Program-made: the position numbers and the translations under genes
Assembly (NCBI GenBank): GCA_017999985.1
Contig: JAGNKU010000011.1
Span: forward strand, 62,001 to 126,000
Length of the DNA: 64,000 nt
From: Phycisphaerae bacterium
Lineage (GTDB): Bacteria > Planctomycetota > Phycisphaerae > UBA1845 > Fen-1342
Direction of reading: 5' to 3'
In this document: positions 52,692 through 62,700 of the stretch, one piece after another
Layout of the letters: every line of letters begins with the position of its first letter
Numbering within the stretch: the stretch's first letter is position 1
The notes under the pieces: generated by a model
What the model saw: only the letters and a program-made list of their open reading frames with translations
The model's database searches: none
What the model was told of the DNA's origin: nothing

Positions 52692-53489
52692 CTACGGCCC
52701 GCCGAGTGTCAGCGTCGCCAGCACCGGCCGATGATCAGACGCCACCGCTTCGGGCAGCACCTGGCATGCGACACAGCCCAGGCCCGCGCGCGGCAGCACC
52801 AGCACATAGTCGATCCGCTCGCTCGGCTTGCCCGCGGGGTACGTCAGGTCGGTGTGGCCGACGGCCGCACACGCGTCCCGCAGAAATGCCGTCGCGTCGC
52901 TGAGGACCGCGCTGTCCGGCCGGGCGTTGAAATCGCCAGCGACAATCACCGTCCGATCCGCGTTGCGCTCGACCAGTTCGCGGAGCGTGGCGAGCGACGC
53001 CCGCCGCTCGCGGTCGTTGGCGCAGTGGTCGAGATGTGTCGCGACGAAGACCACCGGCCGGCCGCCGATCCGCACGTGGACCTCCAAGGCCCCGCGCTGC
53101 TCGCTGTCATCAAACCTGGGCAACGCGTGATTCTCATAGCGCTCGATCGGGAAGCGACTCAGGACGGCATTGCCGTACTCGCCGCCTTGCAGCGCAATGT
53201 TCTTCGCAAAAGCGACGTGCATGCCGGTGAGCTCGGCCAACCGCTGCGGCTGATCCTCGCCGCCCGAACGCCGTACGCCGCGATCAACCTCCTGTAGCGC
53301 GACGAGATCGGCGCGGGCGGCGCGGATGACCGCGGCGATCCGTTCGAGATCCACCCGGCCATCCGCGCCTGCGGCATGGTGGATGTTGTAGGTCAATACC
53401 GCGACGTTCCGCTGACAGCCCGCGCTGCATGCCGTTCCGGCGATCAGAGCGGCGAGCACCAATCCGCGCCACATTCTGCTGTACTGCAT
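52692..53489 (-). CDS. Exported endonuclease/exonuclease/phosphatase-fold protein
   Basis: A 265-residue protein with an export signal (MQYSRMWRGLVLAALIAGTACSAGC), where the Cys in SAGC may be lipidated. The EEP fold follows: VLTYNIHHAAG, DLVALQEVDRG (Glu metal ligand), VATHLDH, VAGDFNARPDS and the C-terminal SDHRPVLA. These residues form the Mg-dependent phosphodiesterase active site. Substrates range from DNA to phospholipids; without further domains none can be preferred. It lies 20 bp downstream of the PD40/TPR gene on the same strand and converges on the M24 gene. Confidence 0.88.
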   Translation of the reverse strand: MQYSRMWRGLVLAALIAGTACSAGCQRNVAVLTYNIHHAAGADGRVDLERIAAVIRAARADLVALQEVDRGVRRSGGEDQPQRLAELTGMHVAFAKNIALQGGEYGNAVLSRFPIERYENHALPRFDDSEQRGALEVHVRIGGRPVVFVATHLDHCANDRERRASLATLRELVERNADRTVIVAGDFNARPDSAVLSDATAFLRDACAAVGHTDLTYPAGKPSERIDYVLVLPRAGLGCVACQVLPEAVASDHRPVLATLTLGGP

Positions 53490-53509
53490 GGTCTACTCCC
53501 GGGTCAGAG

Positions 53510-56026
53510 TCACGGACGTCCACCGGCGGGCGGTGGGGGCGCGGCCGGCGGCAGATATGCCTGGCCGCGCTGGTACGACTCGATCTGCTCCGCGATGCCG
53601 GCTGCGATCTGCGTCTCGCCGGAGTCCAGGGCCAGCCGGCGGGCCTGCTCCGCGGCGCGAATTGCATCGGGAAATTGCCCGGCGGCGGCATGGCAAACCG
53701 CCAGGACGCCGAGGGCGGCAAACGCCTGGTAGTCTGTGAATTCGCACGCCCGGCGAGCCAGTTGGATCGCGCGCGGCGCATCGCGCAGCCTCGGATCGGG
53801 ACACGTTGCCAGCAGCCACGCCAGATCGACCAGGATGCGCGCATTATCCGCTTGCAGCGCCGCGGCGCGTTCCAGCGGACCGAGCGCTTCCGCACCGCGT
53901 CCCTGCTGCACGAGCAGTTGTCCCAGCAAGTGCAGTGCCTCGACGTACTCCGCGTTGAGCTGCACCGCCGCGGATAGTTCGCGAACCGCGTCCGCCATCC
54001 GCCCTTGCGCCGCCTGCGCCTTGCCCAGACAGAAGCGTGCCACCGCATCGCGTGGATCGAGGCGCGCGGCCTCCGATAAATGCCGTACACCCTCCGCGAC
54101 CGCACCCCGGTTGCACAAGAGTGCACCCAACACGCGCTGTGCATCGGCGATTTCCGGCCGATAGCGTACCGCGCGCGTCAACAGCTCGACCGCTTCATCG
54201 ACCTTCCCCTCGCGCGCCCGTAGCATCCCCAGGTTGTAGTACGGACTGCCATTCGTCGGATCGAGACGCAGCGCCTCCTTCAAGTGCGTCACACCCTCCT
54301 CCACGGCGCCCTGCGTGACCAGCACGCCGCCCAGATTGCTGTGCGCGATCGCGTTCTGCGGATTCAGCTCCAGCGCCTTGCGGAACTGCCGCACCGCGCC
54401 ATCCACGTCGTGCGCCCGCAGAAAAGCGTCCGCCGCCCGCACGTACGACACGTCGTCGATGAACGCCGTGCCGATCTTTGCAATCGCGTCCGGCGTCGCG
54501 TTGACGAACTCCGGGATGTTCGCCGCCCGGTCCGGCGCCGTCAGCGCCGCCAGCCGCACCGCCGGCGTGCTGTTGCCTTCGGCGTTGATGTGTGTCAGAT
54601 AGAGCTGCGTATACTCCGACGTCGCCTTCGACGAGAACACCAGCCACTTGCCGTTGGGCGACCAACTGTGCCACGAGTTCATGCGCCCCGTGTTGCACGG
54701 CATGCGCCGCGGCTCGCCCCCCGCCGCCGGCATGATGTATAGTTCGCTGTCCGGCTGCAGCAGCATGTAGCTGCGCGCCTGGCAGAACACGATCCACTTG
54801 CCGTCCGGCGAGAACTTCGCGAAGTAGTTGCTCCTGCCGTTCTGGGACGCGCCCGGCAGCGGCTCGGCCACGCCGGCGGCGCCGCCGTTGAACGGCACGC
54901 GATACAGATCGAAGAGAAACGTCCGTCCCTCCTCGAGAAACTCGGCGCACTCCTCCTTGGTTAGCAGCACCTGGCCCGAGTCCTGCTTCAGGTGATGCGC
55001 CTTCGCCCGCGCGAAGATGATGGTCTGGCCATCCGGGCTCCACGTCGCGTTGCTCTGCACGTACTCCGGATCGTCCGCCCCCGGCAGCGCGCTGAACGTC
55101 TGCGTCATCCGGTCGTACACCGCCAGGATCCCGCGGATCGGAAAAAAAAGCTGCGAAAACGCCAGCTCCGGCTTCGCCACGAATACCGACCGATCCTTCA
55201 CCGTGCTGACCACGTAGCGCCCGTCCGGCGAGACCTGCGACAGCAGCCCGAACGTCGCCTGGCCATCATCACGGCGAAAATCACTCCAGGTGATCAGGTC
55301 GCTCGTCGCCAGCGGCATCTCACGCCGCACCGGCGTCAACGCATACGAACCTTTGTCGTTGGCGTAGTCCACGTCCATCCCGAGCATGGCGCCGTCAGCC
55401 GAGAACGAATGGCAGTTTCCGCAGACCGGCAGGTTTTCCAGCACGATCGGTGGCGGCTGGCGCGACGACACCGGCCCGAAACGCCAGCGAATGCGGCTCG
55501 GGTCCTTGACGGCCTCGGCGAACGGCAGGTTGACTTCGCGATAGAACAGCGGGGCGCCAACTTCGTCCGCCGATGTGCGAATGGCAATGCGCGCGCCCGA
55601 CAGAATCGTCCCAGGCGCCGCCCGTTGCACACCGAGGACGATCACCCGCGCATCCTGTTCGCGCGTGCGGCGTTGAATCTCGGTCCATTGCGCTTCATCG
55701 GGCGTCCATTGGGGCTTGTCCGTGGTGCAGCGCAGCGGCGCGCGGCCATCGGCAAACCGGAACGCGAGCGCCCATGCATCGACACGCGGATTGCCGTCGT
55801 GCCACTGAAACGTCGGCGGCGCCAGCTCCGGCGGAAACAGCGTGCCATCAAGCGGATAGTCAACCGTCAACCCCGTGTATTCGGCGTCGTCGCGGTAGCT
55901 CGCCCACACGGCCGCGGGCACGTCCGGTGCGCGCGTGCAAGCCGTCACGCAACCCAACACCAGCACCGCACACCCCCACAGCCAGAGAGTCCGCCGGCGG
56001 GACCGTACATCCACGGACGACTGCAT
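53510..56026 (-). CDS. PD40/WD40-like and TPR lipoprotein with a CxxCH motif
   Basis: About 838 residues. I chose the ATG at 56026, which gives a lipoprotein signal (LWLWGCAVLVLGCVTAC; Cys30). An N-terminal domain contains CGNCH at 202-206, a possible c-type haem site, in the phrase LPVCGNCHSFSADG. A six-bladed TolB/PD40-like propeller follows (repeats of SPDGRYVV, SPDGQTIIFA, SPDGKWIVF, SPNGKWLVF). The C-terminal third has about eight tetratricopeptide repeats (for example AIAHSNLGGVLVTQGAVEEGVTHLKEALRLDP). A Pro-rich end (LPPAAPPPPAGGRP) closes it. Proteins with this arrangement are common in planctomycetes and likely act as periplasmic scaffolds. It lies 20 bp before the EEP gene, with which it may form an operon. 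Confidence 0.85.
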   Translation of the reverse strand: MQSSVDVRSRRRTLWLWGCAVLVLGCVTACTRAPDVPAAVWASYRDDAEYTGLTVDYPLDGTLFPPELAPPTFQWHDGNPRVDAWALAFRFADGRAPLRCTTDKPQWTPDEAQWTEIQRRTREQDARVIVLGVQRAAPGTILSGARIAIRTSADEVGAPLFYREVNLPFAEAVKDPSRIRWRFGPVSSRQPPPIVLENLPVCGNCHSFSADGAMLGMDVDYANDKGSYALTPVRREMPLATSDLITWSDFRRDDGQATFGLLSQVSPDGRYVVSTVKDRSVFVAKPELAFSQLFFPIRGILAVYDRMTQTFSALPGADDPEYVQSNATWSPDGQTIIFARAKAHHLKQDSGQVLLTKEECAEFLEEGRTFLFDLYRVPFNGGAAGVAEPLPGASQNGRSNYFAKFSPDGKWIVFCQARSYMLLQPDSELYIMPAAGGEPRRMPCNTGRMNSWHSWSPNGKWLVFSSKATSEYTQLYLTHINAEGNSTPAVRLAALTAPDRAANIPEFVNATPDAIAKIGTAFIDDVSYVRAADAFLRAHDVDGAVRQFRKALELNPQNAIAHSNLGGVLVTQGAVEEGVTHLKEALRLDPTNGSPYYNLGMLRAREGKVDEAVELLTRAVRYRPEIADAQRVLGALLCNRGAVAEGVRHLSEAARLDPRDAVARFCLGKAQAAQGRMADAVRELSAAVQLNAEYVEALHLLGQLLVQQGRGAEALGPLERAAALQADNARILVDLAWLLATCPDPRLRDAPRAIQLARRACEFTDYQAFAALGVLAVCHAAAGQFPDAIRAAEQARRLALDSGETQIAAGIAEQIESYQRGQAYLPPAAPPPPAGGRP

Positions 56027-56149
56027 GCGGGATAGCTCCGCTGCCAACCGCGCAGCGCCAGCCACCCGGTGGCCGCCGCACGTGACAGCGCCCACGATAG
56101 CACGCAGGCCCCCCGTTGCCCAGTTGAAACAGTGCCGCCGCCGGCGCGC

Positions 56150-57187
56150 TCACTCCAGGTTGCACTCGTACGCCGGAAACGGCCACTGCGCCCGGTTGAG
56201 GCACGGCGATATGGCATCCGCGGTGAAAGGCGGCGGGTCGGCGGTCCACAAGCTGGGCGCTCCCCAGATGCGTGCCCCCGGCGTCGGCCAGGTATCCAGC
56301 CGCCAGCCTGGTCCCTCGCTGAGCAGCCCAGCGTTGCACGGGAGCGGCGGGCAAGGCAAATCCATCTTCACCAGCGTGCCACAGGCCGGCAACGCGTGGA
56401 CCTGCGTCGAAGTCGCGCGGGCGCCGCCGTCCACAAACAGCACGTTCGCTTTCTTTCCGCGCGCGTGCCAGTCGCCGCCCGCGGTATCCAAGAACGGTGG
56501 CTCGGCGGCCAGCACGAGCTGACCCGGCGTCGGAAGCGTCTGCAGGCGATGGCCCCACACACCCCACGAGAAGGCCCCCGCCTGCGACGGGCTGTCGTCG
56601 ATGAACGACGTCAGCGTCTGGGCCTGGTAGCTGTTGCCGAAGACCTCGTAGCACGGGAGGCCGCGCACGACGGGCGGCACCGCCGGGCTCTGCCCGGAAA
56701 AACCCCGGTCATCCGGGCAGCGGAACACGGCCATCTCCGCCGCGTCGCTCGCGTGGATGTTGCGGCCGAGATAGAAGCGGTTCAGCGGACGCTGTGCGGC
56801 CCCGTACATCGGCCCGCCCATTTCCGGCGGCACGTAACCCTTCGCATCGCCGGAGAGCCAGATGTCGCCGCTCTCCCCCGGCAATGGAAACTGCCCGTCA
56901 CGACCACCCCACACGAAGCTGTGCCCGGTGCCGCTGATCCAGGGGTTGCCCGTCCGCCGGATCATCATGTCGTGAATGGGAATCACCTGGTCGGCCTGGT
57001 CTTCGTCCGCGTAGGCCAGCAGCAGGTACCCGAGCTGCCGCAGGTTCGAGAGACACACGGCGGACTTGGCCTGGTGGCGCGCCCGTGACATGCTCGGCAG
57101 CAGGATCGACATGAGCAGGCTGATGATTGACACGACCACCAGTAACTCAATCAGGGTGAAGGCCGGCACGCGTCGCTGATTGCTCAT
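56150..57187 (-). CDS. Prepilin-like (type II secretion GspG/DUF1559-type) protein
   Basis: About 345 residues from the ATG at 57187. The N-terminus VPAFTLIELLVVVSIISLLMSILLPSMSRARHQAK is a type IV prepilin-like signal: cleavage would be before Phe11, with Glu5 of the mature protein present, though the usual Gly at -1 is Ala. A conserved CLSNLRQLG and the late GKKANVLFVDGGA match the planctomycete prepilin-like family in which the C-terminal HxnDG-type motif recurs. It would be anchored in the inner membrane and might be assembled into a pseudopilus or simply exported. The ATG overlaps the upstream gene's stop, so the two are co-translated. Confidence 0.85.
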   Translation of the reverse strand: MSNQRRVPAFTLIELLVVVSIISLLMSILLPSMSRARHQAKSAVCLSNLRQLGYLLLAYADEDQADQVIPIHDMMIRRTGNPWISGTGHSFVWGGRDGQFPLPGESGDIWLSGDAKGYVPPEMGGPMYGAAQRPLNRFYLGRNIHASDAAEMAVFRCPDDRGFSGQSPAVPPVVRGLPCYEVFGNSYQAQTLTSFIDDSPSQAGAFSWGVWGHRLQTLPTPGQLVLAAEPPFLDTAGGDWHARGKKANVLFVDGGARATSTQVHALPACGTLVKMDLPCPPLPCNAGLLSEGPGWRLDTWPTPGARIWGAPSLWTADPPPFTADAISPCLNRAQWPFPAYECNLE

Positions 57188-57648
57188 CGCTGTCGCACCT
57201 CCGGCTGGCCCGCGACCAGCACCCCGCGCGGCGTCCAAACTGGATACGCCGTCTGCTGGCGACATCGTTCACACTGGTACGCCCCCGCGCGACTGACGCC
57301 GCGATCCATCCCCGCCGCCCCCAGCGGCCGGGTCCAGCCGCACTGCCGGCAGCGAATGACGAACACGAAGGCCGGCTCTTCAGAACCTGCTACGCCGGAC
57401 GGCCCACCTCCGACCGGCGTGTCTCCGCCCAGACGGATGCACGCCAGCACCACGACAAGGAGGGTGCCGCCGAACATCAGGCTTGCAGTCCATGTGCGCA
57501 GCTTCAGGGCCGAGAGGTTGCATGCCGGCAGCCGGCCGCAGGTCGCGATCGTGATGCCCTGATACCACGTCAACAGTCGCTCGCCCACGCCATCCAGACT
57601 GTCCACGAGGCCCCTCAGCCAACGCCTCGTCAAGTGTCCTCCCATCAT
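57184..57648 (-). CDS. Small membrane protein with a zinc ribbon
   Basis: About 154 residues from the ATG at 57648. A polar N-terminal helix region is followed by one membrane segment (WTASLMFGGTLLVVVLACIRLGG, about 60-82) and a C-terminal soluble domain with two Cys pairs (CRQCGW and CERCRQQ), a zinc ribbon. Longer frames upstream are low-complexity and were not used. The stop overlaps the start of the prepilin-like gene by 4 bp (ATGA), suggesting they work together, but the function is unknown. Confidence 0.65.
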   Translation of the reverse strand: MMGGHLTRRWLRGLVDSLDGVGERLLTWYQGITIATCGRLPACNLSALKLRTWTASLMFGGTLLVVVLACIRLGGDTPVGGGPSGVAGSEEPAFVFVIRCRQCGWTRPLGAAGMDRGVSRAGAYQCERCRQQTAYPVWTPRGVLVAGQPEVRQR

Positions 57649-57878
57649 GTCACACCGTCCCCGCGTCAGCGGCCTGGCAGTCGCATCCGGAAGTTTGGAC
57701 GCCCCGACTGGCGAAGAAGTTCCCGCGGGTCCGGAAACTGCCCCCACCACCCATGCCCACCGGCATCCGGCAGCCCACCTGCATCGCCAGGCTTTGGGAA
57801 CCGCCCTGCCCCGGATCACGCCCAATGACTGCCGGGAACCACGCCGCGCTGCAGCGCACCCCACAGTATCATGCCACC

Positions 57879-58514
57879 ATGTCGCCCCAGGCAGTCCCGA
57901 TGCGCCGCGCACCGCGTCCCCGCTGGCTGTTCGTCTGGCTGCTGCCGCTGCTGTGGTGCGCGACCAGCGCCGCGGCAACACGACACCCCGGCGACGAGTA
58001 TGCGATGTTCGCCGTAGGCGCCCTCGCGGGCGCGTGGATCATCCCACTGGTGGGCGAAAGCGGCTCGTTCCTCCGCATCTCCGCCTATGTGATCGTGGCC
58101 GGAGGTGTCACAGTCGGGATGCTGGGCTTGGTGCTGGACCTGCTGCGGGCGCCGCGCCGCTTGTGGCTGATTGCCTGGCTGGTGAGCGCCGCCCTGCTCG
58201 TCCTCGGCGCCATCGGCGGCTACCCATCGTACCAGCGTGCGTTGTCGAAGCACGGCTCGCTGTGGGCCTACATACTCAACGCCTCGAACCTGGGGCTCTG
58301 CGCAGCCACGCTCATCGCGTTGCCCGCCGGCGTCGCGCGACGCCTGTTGGCCCGTCGCAGGCGGCCTCAAGACTGCATCCACTGCGGCTACGACCTGACC
58401 GGCAACGTCAGCGGCGTCTGCCCGGAGTGCGGCCGCGCCACGCCCGACCGCGTTGCCAACGTCAATTCTGGCGAGCCGCCGGCTGACGCCAGTTCGTCGG
58501 CTGTGCATCGCTGA
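57879..58514 (+). CDS. Membrane protein with a CxxCGYDL-type zinc ribbon
   Basis: About 211 residues from the ATG at 57879 (another ATG at 57900 is possible). Four hydrophobic segments span about residues 15-150. A C-terminal tail carries CIHCGYDLTGNVSGVCPECG, the zinc ribbon phrase that recurs on many planctomycete membrane proteins. The function of that family is not known. It is divergent from the gene pair at 57648 and precedes a lipoprotein gene by 82 bp. Confidence 0.7.
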   Translation: MSPQAVPMRRAPRPRWLFVWLLPLLWCATSAAATRHPGDEYAMFAVGALAGAWIIPLVGESGSFLRISAYVIVAGGVTVGMLGLVLDLLRAPRRLWLIAWLVSAALLVLGAIGGYPSYQRALSKHGSLWAYILNASNLGLCAATLIALPAGVARRLLARRRRPQDCIHCGYDLTGNVSGVCPECGRATPDRVANVNSGEPPADASSSAVHR

Positions 58515-58596
58515 CCAGTCGCGACGGGCGGATACTCCGCGACCGCACGCGCTACACGGCAGTCGGATAGAATCACGGCACGAAAGAGGAGCGGTC

Positions 58597-59568
58597 GTGA
58601 ACCAGGTTCGAACGCGCTGGCTGGCCTTGTCTTTGCTCACGGTGCCGTTGCTCGCGGCGGGTTGTACTGATCTTCAGTATTTCATTCCTGCTGTGAACTG
58701 CACAGCTCCGCCACTGCCGGAGGTGGTCGTCGTCGAGGAACACGGCCGGGCGGCCCGGGGAACGCTCGCGGGTGTCGACGATGCCCAGTGGCTGCAGGTG
58801 GCGCGGCAGAGCCGCCCCGGCGTGATCGGTGGCTACCTGTCACCCGAGCCAGGCACACGCGGCAGCCTCGTGCTCCTGCTCAGCGGCGCAAGCACATCCT
58901 ACGCGGAAGCCCGGGTCGCCGCCGTGCTGAGTTTCTTCCGCGGCTACGGGGACGAGTTTCGGCGGGCGGGCTTCCGCCTGTGGGCGCCCGTCCTGAGCGA
59001 AGTCGGGCCGTACGCCACCGACGAGGTGGACGACGTCGTTGAGGTGCTGGAGTGGCTGGACTCCGGGGGTCTGGAGCTGCTCAGCGTTGACCGGGTCTTT
59101 GTGGTCGGGTACTCGACCGGAGCGACGACGGCCAACTTCGTGAACCTGCGGGCCAAGGCGACCGCGGTGGTGTCTCTGGCAGGCTTGACCGAGCCCGAGC
59201 AGTTACAGCGCAACGCCGTTTTGTACCGCCGTATCACCGACCTGTTTCCGTGCACCACCGGCATGCTCCAGTTCCGCCGCACGCTCGATCATTACGACGC
59301 CGTCGGGTGGGACGAGTTCAACGTGGTCGCACGGGTGACCGAGATGCGTAACCCGGCGCTGTTCATGACGGCCGCGGACGACATCATCTATGAGCCAGCC
59401 AACGTGCGAAACCTCCAAGCGGCGTACGAGCAGGCCCTCGCGGCCGGAGCGATGCTTCCGGAGCTGACGTTTGAGTACGTGCCGAGCGGTGGGCATTTCG
59501 CCTACGTGCAGGCGCCGGAGCTGTTTGACGTCGTCGTTCGCTACTTGGAGCAGTTCGAGGTGCCCTGA
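58597..59568 (+). CDS. Alpha/beta-hydrolase-like lipoprotein
   Basis: About 323 residues from the GTG at 58597, preceded by AAAGAGGAG. The lipoprotein signal is NQVRTRWLALSLLTVPLLAAGC. The fold is alpha/beta-hydrolase: LVLLLSGASTSY, the nucleophile elbow VVGYSTGATTANF (GYSTGA), NPALFMTAADDIIYEP with a candidate acidic residue, and a late GGHFAYVQ with a candidate His. It would face the periplasm or the exterior and hydrolyse an ester or lipid. The substrate is unknown. Confidence 0.75.
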   Translation: MNQVRTRWLALSLLTVPLLAAGCTDLQYFIPAVNCTAPPLPEVVVVEEHGRAARGTLAGVDDAQWLQVARQSRPGVIGGYLSPEPGTRGSLVLLLSGASTSYAEARVAAVLSFFRGYGDEFRRAGFRLWAPVLSEVGPYATDEVDDVVEVLEWLDSGGLELLSVDRVFVVGYSTGATTANFVNLRAKATAVVSLAGLTEPEQLQRNAVLYRRITDLFPCTTGMLQFRRTLDHYDAVGWDEFNVVARVTEMRNPALFMTAADDIIYEPANVRNLQAAYEQALAAGAMLPELTFEYVPSGGHFAYVQAPELFDVVVRYLEQFEVP

Positions 59569-59611
59569 ACGCACACGGGCTTCCGTGCCGTCGAGCCGCC
59601 GCGCAAAAGCG

Positions 59612-59644
59612 GACGGGCGGTCAGCGTCGCGCCAACCGCCCGTC
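59612..59644. terminator. Bidirectional terminator-like hairpin
   Basis: GACGGGCGGT (59612-59621) pairs perfectly with ACCGCCCGTC (59635-59644). It lies between the convergent genes ending at 59568 and 59706. On the minus strand CGCTTTTG follows the stem, a short T-run, so it best fits termination of the dockerin gene. Confidence 0.65.
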
Positions 59645-59705
59645 TACTGACTCGAATCCCACCGGCAGCGATGTTGTCCGCCAGCGTTACAACCACGCGA
59701 CCGGG

Positions 59706-62700
59706 TCAGCGACCCGAGCTGAGTAAGGCCACAAACGGGTTGATGTCGTCAAATCCGACGACGCCATTGTTGTTGATGTCCGCGTTGTAGCTTGGGCAGT
59801 TCGGGAACGTGCCGGCGTACGTCGCGGGGTTGGCCAGCCGCAGGACGAACGGGTTGATGTCCTTGAAGTTCGCCACGCCGTCGCAGTTCAGGTCGCCCTT
59901 GAGACCCGGCGACACGCTGATGTCCTCGATGATCAGCCCCTCTGGATCATCGCTGACCACCTCAAGCCGGACCAGCCGCCCGACACTCGACGTCGGGTTC
60001 AGCGGCTTGATGTCGAACGAGGTGACGCCGACCAGCGGGCCGACGCCGGGCACGATGAGGTCGATCGGAATGCCCAGGCAGCCGACAAACACCCAGACGG
60101 GGTTGCTCTGCGTGCCGTTGTTCTGCCAGATCGCGTTTGAACCCGGCGGGCACGGGGTGCCGACGACGACCTTGGGGCCGCCGTTGACGATCTCGGTACC
60201 ACCCGGCGGACCGATGACCACGCCACCCGGGCCGTAAGCCGTCAGGATGTAGCCGCTGGCGCCGAGGTCGGTGAAATCCGCATCCAGTTCCTCGGTCCCG
60301 GATGAATCCGAAGCCTGCGTCGTGATGATGCGCTGCACCTGGCCCTCGTCATCGTACGCCTTCATGATGATCACGTGCCCGCGGCAGCAGTTGCCCTTCG
60401 CGAGGCTGAGCGAAACGCCGCCCTGCTCCTTCGGCACGTCGATGGCCACGCCGTCCTGCCCCGACGAGCCGATATTCGTCACGACGAGGCGCCGGTCGGT
60501 CTCATCGCAACCGCCCATGCCGTCGGGCGTGCACTGCTCGCCAAGGTGCGACGCGCCCAGGCCCCAAGACGGAAGGCCAAACGTCCGGACGTTCGCGTTC
60601 GAGACCACCAGCTCGGAGAGCCCGCTGCCGGTGATCGACAGCGACTCAAAGCCCGGGGTGTCCGGCGTGCCCGGGGGGAAGGTCGGAGTGATCACGCGCT
60701 CCGTGTAATCTGTGCTCCCGCCGCCGCCCGGACAGGTGCAGGTAAACACCCAGTGACTCTCGACCGGGCAGGTGGAACAAAGCTGGCCCTCCCACCAACG
60801 CATCGTCTTGGTACATCCGGGTGGGCAAACGAACTCTTCCTCGTTTAGCGGCAAGTCGACGATGGGGCCGGTGTACTCTGCGGAGGAAATCACGACGCCA
60901 TTCGCGTCGAGCTGCTCGATCACGATGCTGGTCGCCCCAACATCCGAGTAGTCGAGCGTCAACATGGCCGAACCGTCGCCGTTGCTGGCCAGGCGGTGGT
61001 TTCCGTAGATCAGACCATCCCAGCCCTTGTACTTGTGGCGGAGCGTCGCACCAGGAGTGCTCAGGAAGGGTTCGAGGTCGACCTCGGCGCCGCCACCAAG
61101 AAGTGAGTGCAGTTGGATTTCGACGCCGTCCTCACCGGAACTGCCCAGGTTGCGCACGGGCAGCCGGCGGTCAGTCGGCGGATCGAGCTGGGCCGTGCCC
61201 AGCGCGGTGTGCAGCAAGCCGCTCACGTACGCAGTGGTGGCGGGCGTGACGGTGATGCCGGTGATGACGAGGCCCTGGTCATCGTCGCTGAGAACCTCCA
61301 CGCGGGTGCGCTGGCCAAAGCTCGACGTCGCGTCGATCGGCTCAACGCTGAAGGAGGCCACGCCAGGCACTGTGCCGATGCCGGGCAACGTGAATTCGTA
61401 CAGCCCTTCGCAGCCCGAGAAGACCCAGACGGGGTTTGCGGGCGTCCCCTGGTTCACCCAGATCTCCCGGTAGCCCGGCGGGCACATGTTGGTGAAGGTC
61501 GGCTTCGGTCCGCCGGCGTAGAACGCGGTGCCCTCGGGCGGGCCGAGCACGACCCCACCCGGTCCGAAGAGCCGCAGACGGAACCCAATGGCACCGAGCG
61601 ACGAGAAGTCCGCGTCCAGTTCTTCTATTCCAGTGAGGTCGGTGGTCTGGGTCATCGAAACGCGCTGCTCATGGCCTTCGTCATCGAAGGCCTTCATGAT
61701 GATCACGTGCCCGCGGCAGCAGTTGCCCTTGGCCAACTCGACACTGACGCCGCCGTTATTCGGGGGCAGCGCAACGGCCACGCCGTCCTGTCCCGAGGAG
61801 CCAAGATTGTCCACCACCAGGCGTCGGATGCTCGGGTCGCAGCCCCCCATGCTGTCAGGCGTGCACTGCTCGCTGATCTGCGCCTGGCCAAGCCCCCAGC
61901 GGGCGCTATCCAAAGCGTAATCCGGCCCGAGGCAGTCCCAGGGCGGGCACGGGATCGGGAACGACTTGATGTCGGCATTGCCCACAACGAGGTCGGGTAC
62001 GCCGTCACCATCCAGGTCCGGCAGGTCGCGTCCGGTCACAACCAGCGCATCGACGTCACTGATGCCGGGGACGCCACCAGGGAAGATCGGAGTGACGACG
62101 ATCGTACGCGCGGAGCTGATTCCGCCGCAGGGGGCAAACCACTGCCACGGGTCCGGGCAGTTGGAGCAGTAATAGTGCCAAGTCACTGTGAACTGCTTGG
62201 GTGGCCCGAGGCTGATGAGGTGCAACGACGCGTACCAGATCTGATATTGCCCCGGGCACGGCCCCATTGCCAGTCCTTCCGCGGGCAGCAAGCCCTCCGC
62301 AACGGCATTGCCGAGTTCGTCATACTCGACGTACGACGCCCCGGCGGCGCCGCTGTCGCTGAAATCGGCGGCGAGGTAGGTCACGCCCGTGGCCGGCTCG
62401 TTGTACGCGCGCATGGTGCCCTTGACCGTGCCGTCCCAACCCTTGGGCCGGATCTTGATTTCACGGTTGGCACCCACACCGCCGAAACCTGTGAGATCCA
62501 CACCCACTCCGCCGCCCCATGCGCTGCTGCAGCGCACCGCCACGCCATCCTCGCCGCTGCTGCCGATGTTACCGACGCTGAGCACACGGCCGCTGACCGC
62601 GCCGAGGCTCGCGCTGCCGGCCGGCTCGTACAGGATGCCGCCAACGTACGCCGGCTGGGCAATGGCCCCTGAGACTGCGAATCCCGCCGCCACGACTACA

